Made by a program: the position numbers and the translations under genes
Notes under the pieces: model-generated
What the model was told of the DNA's origin: nothing
The model's input: the letters and a program-made list of their open reading frames with translations, nothing else
Databases searched by the model: none
DNA from: an uncultured Thermomicrobiales bacterium
GTDB lineage: Bacteria > Chloroflexota > Chloroflexia > Thermomicrobiales > UBA6265
Reading direction: 5' to 3'
NCBI GenBank assembly: GCA_902806395.1
Contig: CADCWH010000077.1
Span: 1 to 11,121 of the forward strand
DNA length: 11,121 bases
Shown here: piece by piece, positions 6,235 to 11,121 of the stretch
How positions within the stretch are numbered: the first letter of the stretch is position 1
Layout: each line of letters starts with the position of its first letter

Positions 6235-6972
6235 ATGCCCTGGGATGTCCTGATCTTCTACCTGATCGCCACCATCTGTACCCTCTCGGCGATCGGGGTC
6301 GTGGCGGTCAACAACCCGGTCCACTCGGGCGTCTTCCTCGTGCTGTGCTTCCTCAACATCGCCGCCATCTTCGTCATGCTGGGGGCGGAATTCCTCGCCG
6401 TGGTGCAGGTGATCGTCTACACCGGGGCGATCCTGGTCCTCGTGTTGTTCGTGCTGATGTTGGTCGATCCCGACGACCTGCCCGAGTTCCACACCGGCCG
6501 ACCCGTCCAGCGGTTCGTCGGCCTGCTCCTCGGGGCCCTGTTGCTCCTGGAGATCGGGGCCGTGATTCTGAACCGGACGGTGACCGGCACGGCCGGGACG
6601 GACACCGCCGCCTCGATCGCTGCCGTCGGCGGCAATACCCAGGCCCTCGGCCGGACGCTCTACACCGATTACCTGTTGGCCTTCGAGGTGGTCTCGCTGG
6701 TCCTCACGGTCGGCGTCATCGGTGCCATCGTCCTTGCCCTGCCGGAACGACTCGGAGCCGCCTCCCCCGCCACCCGGCGCGGCACCATCTCCCTCGCCCA
6801 CCCCAAGGACGTCGACGCCGCGCTGCCTTCCGGGCCCATCGGCGAGACGCCGATCCCCGCCCGGCCAGCGGCGGCGACCGGCGCCCAGCCGACCCCCGTG
6901 GGCGCAGGCCGGCGCCTGATCATGACCAAAGATCCCGATGCCTACACGACCCCCGGTCCTGGCCGGGGCTAG
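6235..6972 (+). CDS. nuoJ: NADH-quinone oxidoreductase subunit J with extended C-terminal tail
   Basis: NuoJ is a five-helix membrane subunit; its third helix undergoes the pi-bulge change linked to proton transfer in known structures. The protein has 245 residues, longer than the common 165-200. The conserved core is clear: NPVHSGVFLVLCFLNIAAIF (27-46), then GAEFLAVVQVIVYTGAI (50-66) and LVLFVLMLV (69-77), with last helix EVVSLVLTVGVIGAIVLALP (151-170). Residues 172-245 form a polar tail rich in Pro, Ala, Gly and Thr with no helix, probably disordered. The ATG at 6235 follows TGGAG (6223-6227) at a spacing of 7. Upstream in-frame starts would overlap nuoH out of frame. nuoK follows after 84 bases. 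A 6-bp hairpin (CCCCGG 6951-6956 with CCGGGG 6963-6968) sits just before its stop codon. Confidence 0.95.
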   Translation: MPWDVLIFYLIATICTLSAIGVVAVNNPVHSGVFLVLCFLNIAAIFVMLGAEFLAVVQVIVYTGAILVLVLFVLMLVDPDDLPEFHTGRPVQRFVGLLLGALLLLEIGAVILNRTVTGTAGTDTAASIAAVGGNTQALGRTLYTDYLLAFEVVSLVLTVGVIGAIVLALPERLGAASPATRRGTISLAHPKDVDAALPSGPIGETPIPARPAAATGAQPTPVGAGRRLIMTKDPDAYTTPGPGRG

Positions 6973-7056
6973 ACCCTCCGCGGACCGACCTTACCGGAGA
7001 CCACGAGCCGCACATCGCCCGCGCACCGGTGGGCACCGCGAAGGAGCGACGCGACC

Positions 7057-7365
7057 ATGGGCGACCTTGGGGTCAACCACTTCCTCTTCCTCAGCGCCAT
7101 CCTCTTCATCATCGGGATGATGGGAGTCCTGACCCGACGCAACCTGCTGATCATCTTCATGTGCGTCGAATTGATGGCGAACGCGGTCAACCTCTCGTTG
7201 GTAGCATTCGGCTGGGAGCTCAATAGCCTGAACGGGCAGGGCTTCGCGATCTTCATCATCGCCATCGCCGCCGCCGAGGCCGCGGTCGGACTGGCGATCA
7301 TCATGGCGCTCAGCCGCCGCCAGCGCACGGTCGATGTGGACGATATCCGCAGCCTCCGCGACTGA
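7057..7365 (+). CDS. nuoK: NADH-quinone oxidoreductase subunit K
   Basis: NuoK is a three-helix membrane subunit that carries proton-path glutamates linking NuoJ to the antiporter-like subunits. The protein has 102 residues, the normal size. Helices lie at about 8-25, 29-51 and 62-85. The two key glutamates are E38 in FMCVELMANAVNL and E74 in IAAAEAAVGLAI, equivalent to E36 and E72 of the Escherichia coli subunit. The ATG at 7057 follows AAGGAG (7041-7046) at a spacing of 10. It ends the second nuo block. nuoL would usually follow directly, but here a 227-base gap and a regulator gene intervene. Confidence 0.97.
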   Translation: MGDLGVNHFLFLSAILFIIGMMGVLTRRNLLIIFMCVELMANAVNLSLVAFGWELNSLNGQGFAIFIIAIAAAEAAVGLAIIMALSRRQRTVDVDDIRSLRD

Positions 7366-7493
7366 TACTGGCGGTCTGACAGCCCGGGCGTCGCCGTGCC
7401 GAAACGCTCCGGCCTCGACCGACCCATACCGGCAGACAGGCAATACCGTCGGATTAGGACCGATGGGCAGGTCCACCTTTCGTCCCGGATGCG

Positions 7494-7499
7494 TAGGAT
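7494..7499 (+). promoter_or_regulatory. Candidate -10 box (TAGGAT) for the regulator gene
   Basis: The box lies in CGTAGGATGGCCC (7492-7504), almost identical to the box before the other non-nuo gene (3978-3990). It is 93 bases before the regulator start. No clear -35 is visible. Confidence 0.4.
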
Positions 7500-7529
7500 G
7501 GCCCTAACGTACCGGCGCGATCAGGGTTC

Positions 7530-7547
7530 CGAGCGTCTCCACGCTCG
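7530..7547 (+). other. 7-bp hairpin in the regulator leader
   Basis: CGAGCGT (7530-7536) pairs with ACGCTCG (7541-7547) around CTCC. It lies 45 bases before the ATG and downstream of the TAGGAT box, so it would be in the 5' untranslated RNA. Role unknown. Confidence 0.3.
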
Positions 7548-7592
7548 CTGTTCCCCACCGCCCGCTGTCCTACACCGGCTCTGGGGAATACC

Positions 7593-8819
7593 ATGGCGGA
7601 GGCCAGCGCTCGCATCCTCGTTGTCGACGACGATGCCGATATCCGAAACCTCCTCCGGGCTCGCCTGGAAGCACGCCACTATCGTGTCCATGTGGCGGAG
7701 AACGGAGAAGCCGCGCTCGCCGCCATTGCCCTCGATCACCCCGATCTGGTGATCACCGATTGGATGATGCCCGGAGTCGATGGGCGTGGACTGCTCCAAG
7801 CCGTGCGTGATGACCCGGCTACCGTCTCTATCCCGGTCATCTTGCTGACCGCTCGTGGCACGTTGGACGACCACTCGGACGTGGTGGAGGCCGGCGCCGA
7901 CGACTACCTCGCCAAGCCGATCGAGTTTCGCGAGCTCTTCGCCCGGATCAATGCCTTGCTCAATCCCTCCCACCCCCGTCGTGGTCCCGTCTCACCCGTG
8001 CGGGAGCTGGACGACGCGACCGGATTCATCGTCGGTGTCCCACTCGCCACCGTGCTCCAGATGGTCCAGATGGACAACCGTACCTGCCGACTCGACATCG
8101 TCTCGCCCGACGGCGTAGGCAGGCTGGACTGCCACGGCGGCCAACTCATCGATGCCAGCACTGGCGACCTCAGGGGCGAGGAGGCCGCGTACCGCATCCT
8201 CGGTTGGCGGGCCAGTCGCATCGCCATCCGCAGCATGGATGGCCCGATCGGAGAACCCACGATCCGGGTGGCGCTTGCCCACCTCTTGATCGAGGCGGTA
8301 CGCCAAGAAGATGAACGCGGCCGTGCTGCCCCGCCGCGGCAAGCGGCGAGCATGTCGACGCGACCGACGGTCTCGCATCACGGCCAATCCCACCCCGACC
8401 AAGCAGAGAAGACCACCGAATCGATTCCCGGTCATTCCCGCAGCGTCCGCCCAGCGCAGGCGGAAGCCGAGCGGACCGAAGAACCCCGCCCGATCAGGGA
8501 GATCATCGACGTGACACCGGCCCACCGGCTGGTGTTCAGCAGTGGACCGCGACGCGGTGAGACGTTCGCGCTGACGAAGGCCGTCACCTCCGTCGGCCGA
8601 TCTCCGGACAACGACATCGTCGTCGACAGTGCCGAGGTCTCCCGCCACCATGCCCGCCTGGAGTACACCCATCAGGGACTCACGGTGATTGACGTCGGTA
8701 GCACCAATGGGACGTGGGTCAAGGGCGAGAGCGTGCGCTCCAACCACGTACGGGTCGGCGACGAAATCGTCTTCGGGACCACCAAGGCGACCATCCTGGG
8801 CATCGACGATCCGGCGTAG
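7593..8819 (+). CDS. Response regulator: receiver, DUF4388 and FHA domains
   Basis: This 408-residue cytoplasmic signalling protein has no DNA-binding domain. Residues 6-125 are a receiver domain, phosphorylated by a histidine kinase: acidic cluster D12-D14, phospho-acceptor D56 in DWMMP, T86 and K108 in YLAKPIEF. Residues about 140-240 match DUF4388 (PatA N-terminal type): TGFIVGVPLATVLQMVQMDN, then DCHGGQLIDASTGDLRGEEA, a fold found in many regulators. A polar linker (about 241-308) follows. Residues about 312-405 are an FHA domain, which binds phosphothreonine peptides: GRSPDNDIVV with R336, SRHHARLEY with S350 and H353, and GSTNGTWV with N372. The core FHA residues look intact. The ATG at 7593 keeps the receiver whole; TGGGGA (7582-7587) is a weak ribosome binding site. 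No kinase is adjacent. Its place between nuoK and nuoL suggests a link between Asp and Thr phosphorylation signals and respiration, but that is inference. Confidence 0.93.
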   Translation: MAEASARILVVDDDADIRNLLRARLEARHYRVHVAENGEAALAAIALDHPDLVITDWMMPGVDGRGLLQAVRDDPATVSIPVILLTARGTLDDHSDVVEAGADDYLAKPIEFRELFARINALLNPSHPRRGPVSPVRELDDATGFIVGVPLATVLQMVQMDNRTCRLDIVSPDGVGRLDCHGGQLIDASTGDLRGEEAAYRILGWRASRIAIRSMDGPIGEPTIRVALAHLLIEAVRQEDERGRAAPPRQAASMSTRPTVSHHGQSHPDQAEKTTESIPGHSRSVRPAQAEAERTEEPRPIREIIDVTPAHRLVFSSGPRRGETFALTKAVTSVGRSPDNDIVVDSAEVSRHHARLEYTHQGLTVIDVGSTNGTWVKGESVRSNHVRVGDEIVFGTTKATILGIDDPA

Positions 8820-8848
8820 CGACAGCGATCCCGGAGTGGACGCCGGAT
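8809..8848 (+). terminator. 9-bp dyad across the regulator stop codon, terminator-like
   Basis: ATCCGGCGT (8809-8817) pairs exactly with ACGCCGGAT (8840-8848) around a 22-base loop. The left arm ends on the first base of the TAG stop. There is no T run, so termination is only possible, not shown. Confidence 0.3.
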
Positions 8849-9278
8849 AGCCGCCCTCCCCGCTGGTGATGATGTGCCCGGTCCTGGCTCCCCCACGGCG
8901 TCGTCCGGCCATTGAGTCATGTCGCATTCGGACCGCGAGGATCCATCCGGCTACCTTCATGCCGCATGAGGCGTCGCGGGCCATCTCGACCCGTGGCACG
9001 ATCGCGTCCGCTCTGGACCAGACACGATGAGCCGAACTTCGCCGTGCATCACTGCACGTGGAGAGTCGCGAGCGGGGGAGGTCGCCCGAGCGGCGGACTG
9101 CCATCGCCCCGGTAATGATCGGTGCCCCGCTGTCCGCCAACGGCCCGATGGGGATGATTCCCGGACTCGTCCTCGATAGCCCGGCGGCGACCGTCGTTTC
9201 CCAGCCGCCGGATGTCCCGAATGACCCCGGCAGGGGGTGTTTGGCCTATCCACGATCCCGCATTGTGTTTTCCTCGCG

Positions 9279-9337
9279 GGGCTGGTCGGCCTCCTCACGT
9301 GACCCGGGATGGACCGGCGCTCCGACTCGACCAGCCC
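9279..9337 (+). other. 10-bp inverted repeat enclosing a TCACGTGA palindrome
   Basis: GGGCTGGTCG (9279-9288) pairs exactly with CGACCAGCCC (9328-9337). The enclosed 39 bases include the 8-bp palindrome TCACGTGA at 9295-9302. It could be a protein-binding site or part of an RNA fold. Confidence 0.3.
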
Positions 9338-9368
9338 ACACCCGACCGGCCCAGGCGGCGCCCGGAGT

Positions 9369-9409
9369 GGGGCATGGGCGCACGGGCGAGCCGCGGGCGC
9401 CTATGCCCC
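9369..9409 (+). promoter_or_regulatory. 13-bp dyad upstream of the nuoL promoter box
   Basis: GGGGCATGGGCGC (9369-9381) pairs with GCGCCTATGCCCC (9397-9409), with one G-T wobble and a 15-base loop. It ends 23 bases before TACAAT (9433). The arrangement resembles the dyad before nuoH (16-base loop, 13 bases before its TACAAT). It is either a terminator of upstream transcription or an operator. Confidence 0.4.
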
Positions 9410-9432
9410 TCTCCGGGCTGGGTCCCATGCGC

Positions 9433-9438
9433 TACAAT
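9433..9438 (+). promoter_or_regulatory. Candidate -10 box (TACAAT) for nuoL and later genes
   Basis: GCTACAATCGG resembles the boxes before nuoA (GCTACCATTCG) and nuoH (GGTACAATCCG). It lies 107 bases before the nuoL ATG. No convincing -35 is seen. Confidence 0.4.
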
Positions 9439-9503
9439 CGGTCCCGCCCGTCGCCGTGAGGCGACCGGTTCGGCGTTTGCCCCTGCCCCGGGGAATCACC
9501 GAT

Positions 9504-9538
9504 GGCTGACGGCTGATCGCTATGGGCTGAGGGCTGCA
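9504..9538 (+). repeat. Five-unit heptamer array (GGCTGAN) immediately before nuoL
   Basis: The units are GGCTGAC (9504), GGCTGAT (9511), CGCTATG (9518), GGCTGAG (9525) and GGCTGCA (9532), in perfect 7-base register. The first, second and fourth are identical over six bases. The preceding CACCGAT (9497) may be a degenerate sixth unit. The array ends 7 bases before the nuoL ATG, and its GAGGG (9529-9533) is the only Shine-Dalgarno-like sequence near that start. Confidence 0.65.
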
Positions 9539-9545
9539 CGCGCGT

Positions 9546-11121
9546 ATGGCCGATTTCTTGTTCCTGATCCCGCTGCTGCCGCTCGTCGCCTTCGCCGTCA
9601 ATATCCTGGCGGGGCGAGGCACCATCCGCGACAACGCCCACTGGGTCGCCGCCCCTGCGGTCTTTGGCTCCTGGCTGCTCTCGATCTTCGTCCTGATGGA
9701 CATCGCGGCCAACGACGAGCCCCTCCATCAGCACCTCTTCACCTGGATCCCGGCCGGCGACTTCACCGTCGAGGTGAACCTGTTCGCCGACCAACTCACC
9801 GCCGTGATGCTGCTGGTGGTCACGACGGTCGGCTTCCTGGTGCACGTCTACTCCATCGGGTATATGCACGGCGACGGCGGCTACTACCGCTTCTTCTCCT
9901 ACCTTCCCCTGTTCGTCTTCTCGATGCTGATGCTGGTCCTGGCCGACAATTTCCTGCTGATGTTCGTCTTCTGGGAAGCGGTCGGCCTCTGCTCCTACTT
10001 CCTGATCGGCTTTTGGTTCAAGCGACGCTCGGCCGCCAACGCCGCCCGCAAGGCGTTCATCGTCAACCGGATCGGTGACCTCGGCTTCGGCCTCGGCATC
10101 ATGCTCACCTTCTGGAGCTTCGGCACCCTGGCCTTCCACGGTGAGGAGGGCGTCTTCGCGCGCGTGGGTGAAGTGTCGGGCGGCACCCTGACCGTGATCG
10201 CCCTGCTGCTCTTCCTCGGGGCCTGTGGCAAGAGTGCCCAGTTCCCGCTCCACGTCTGGCTGCCGGACGCGATGGAGGGCCCGACCCCGGTCTCGGCCCT
10301 GATCCACGCGGCGACGATGGTCACGGCCGGCATCTACATGGTCGCCCGCTCCTACACCATCTTCGCCGCCTCCGAGACCGCGATGCTGATCGTCGCCATC
10401 ATCGGCGCCTTCACGGCCTTCATGGCCGCCACCATCGCCCTGGTCCAGAACGACATCAAGCGGATCGTCGCCTACTCCACCCTCAGCCAGCTCGGCTACA
10501 TGGCCTTCGCCCTCGGCACCGGGGCCTGGGTCGCCGCCATCTTCCACCTGATGACGCACGCCTTCTTCAAGGGCCTCCTCTTCCTCGGCTGCGGCAGCGT
10601 GATCCACGGCATGCACGAGGAGCAGGACATCCAGAAGATGGGCGGGCTGCGGAAGTACCTGCCGATCACCTTCTGGACCTTCCTGATCGCCGCCCTGGCC
10701 AATGCCGGGCTGGTCCCCTTCGCCGGGTTCTGGAGCAAAGACGAGATCATCGTCGGTGGCTGGATCAGCGAGCACCAGCCGATCGGCTCGATCGTGGCGA
10801 TCGTCGGCCTGGTCTCGGCCTTCCTGACCGCTCTCTACATGTTCCGCCTGGTGTTCCTAACGTTCTTCACCGAGCCCCGCTTCGACACCGAACACGTCCA
10901 CCCCCACGAGTCGCCCCGGACGATGGCCGTGCCGCTGGTGCTGCTCGCGATCCCGGCCGCCCTGATCGGTTTCGTCGGCTTCCCGCCGGAGGACGGCCCG
11001 CTGCACCACTTCCTGGAGCCGGTCTTCGAGTCCGAAGGCATCCAGCCGGAGGGTGAGGAGGTCGCCGGCGCCGGCGCCTACGTGGTAGACGGACCCGAGG
11101 TCGCCGCCCTCTCTGCCGTGA
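9546..11121 (+). CDS. nuoL: NADH-quinone oxidoreductase subunit L (3' end outside window)
   Basis: NuoL is the distal antiporter-like proton pump of complex I. The frame is open for 525 codons and leaves the window without a stop; full proteins are about 600-700 residues, so the last helices and the long lateral helix are missing here. Conserved blocks are FLLMFVFWEAVGLCSYFLIG (136-155), FIVNRIGDLGF (171-181), GACGKSAQFPLHVWLPDAME (225-244), GPTPVSALIHAATMVTAGIY (245-264), VAYSTLSQLGYM (308-319) and LVPFAGFWSKDEI (389-401). The proton-path residues E144, K229, H254 and K399 are all present; E144, K229 and K399 fall at the same numbers as in Escherichia coli NuoL. The ATG at 9546 gives the expected N-terminus. 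The ribosome binding site is poor and lies in the heptamer array. nuoM and nuoN probably follow. Confidence 0.97.
   Translation, partial: MADFLFLIPLLPLVAFAVNILAGRGTIRDNAHWVAAPAVFGSWLLSIFVLMDIAANDEPLHQHLFTWIPAGDFTVEVNLFADQLTAVMLLVVTTVGFLVHVYSIGYMHGDGGYYRFFSYLPLFVFSMLMLVLADNFLLMFVFWEAVGLCSYFLIGFWFKRRSAANAARKAFIVNRIGDLGFGLGIMLTFWSFGTLAFHGEEGVFARVGEVSGGTLTVIALLLFLGACGKSAQFPLHVWLPDAMEGPTPVSALIHAATMVTAGIYMVARSYTIFAASETAMLIVAIIGAFTAFMAATIALVQNDIKRIVAYSTLSQLGYMAFALGTGAWVAAIFHLMTHAFFKGLLFLGCGSVIHGMHEEQDIQKMGGLRKYLPITFWTFLIAALANAGLVPFAGFWSKDEIIVGGWISEHQPIGSIVAIVGLVSAFLTALYMFRLVFLTFFTEPRFDTEHVHPHESPRTMAVPLVLLAIPAALIGFVGFPPEDGPLHHFLEPVFESEGIQPEGEEVAGAGAYVVDGPEVAALSAV

Larger units (their letters stand above)
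8820..9545. other. 726-base stretch without a convincing gene, between the regulator and nuoL
   Basis: Frames here lack family resemblance, good starts or ribosome binding sites; the longest + frame (9058-9459) has low-complexity Arg/Pro/Gly/Ser content. Structure is present: stem CTTCATG/CATGAGG with a CCG loop (8955-8971), stem CGTGCA/TGCACG (9043-9058), a 10-bp dyad (9279-9337), a 13-bp dyad (9369-9409), the TACAAT box and a heptamer array. It may hold an untranslated RNA or be a decayed insertion plus promoter. Confidence 0.5.

Noticed and set aside
6951..6968. Hairpin CCCCGG/CCGGGG at the end of nuoJ as a terminator
   Set aside because: Only 6 bp, no T run, lies inside the coding sequence, and nuoK follows closely in the same direction.
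7396..7752. 118-codon + strand frame before the regulator
   Set aside because: It overlaps the receiver domain coding region in another frame and has no homologous features.
9067..9140. tRNA-like opening (GGGGAGGTCGCCCGAGCGG) resembling the start of a Leu or Ser tRNA
   Set aside because: No matching 3' acceptor arm, no GGTTCGA-type T loop downstream and no credible anticodon stem.
9058..9459. 133-codon open frame on the + strand
   Set aside because: GTG start without a ribosome binding site, Arg/Pro/Gly/Ser-rich composition, no recognisable motif, and it runs through the nuoL promoter box.
9432..10775. 447-codon open frame on the - strand opposite nuoL
   Set aside because: Its Asp/Glu/Gly/His-rich composition is what the antisense of a GC-rich membrane protein gene produces; NuoL on the + strand has full conservation.

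Overview
All genes read on the + strand. The DNA is GC-rich and its codons mostly end in C or G. The window carries most of a gene cluster for bacterial complex I (proton-pumping NADH:quinone oxidoreductase). High GC, short spacers, GTG/TTG starts, good Shine-Dalgarno sites and a REC-DUF4388-FHA regulator fit a GC-rich member of Chloroflexota (Thermomicrobia-like). That placement is inference from general character, not from a marker gene.

Layout: the 3' end of a TrkH/KtrB potassium transporter (1-423); nuoA, nuoB, nuoC and nuoD (614-3842), with nuoA/nuoB and nuoC/nuoD overlapping; a very strong hairpin (3891-3934); an unrecognised four-helix membrane protein with glycine zippers (4159-4791); nuoH, nuoJ and nuoK (5112-7365); a receiver-DUF4388-FHA regulator (7593-8819); a 726-base stretch without a convincing gene; and nuoL (from 9546), which runs off the end of the window.

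NuoB, C and D form the quinone-facing connecting part of complex I. NuoA, H, J, K and L are membrane subunits; L is the distal antiporter-like pump. The NADH-input genes nuoE, nuoF and nuoG are absent between nuoD and nuoH, and nuoI is absent from its usual place between nuoH and nuoJ. They may lie elsewhere, or the enzyme may accept electrons from another donor. nuoM and nuoN probably follow beyond the window.

The two inserted non-nuo genes divide the cluster into three nuo blocks. Each block is preceded by a similar -10-like box (TACCAT before nuoA, TACAAT before nuoH and before nuoL). Each inserted gene instead follows a second shared box, CGTAGGATG(C/G)CCC. The upstream gaps also hold dyads, a 13-base direct repeat before nuoA and a five-unit heptamer repeat just before nuoL. 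The most unusual items are the two inserted genes, the paired promoter-box pattern and the heptamer array. No RNA gene, CRISPR array or insertion sequence was found.
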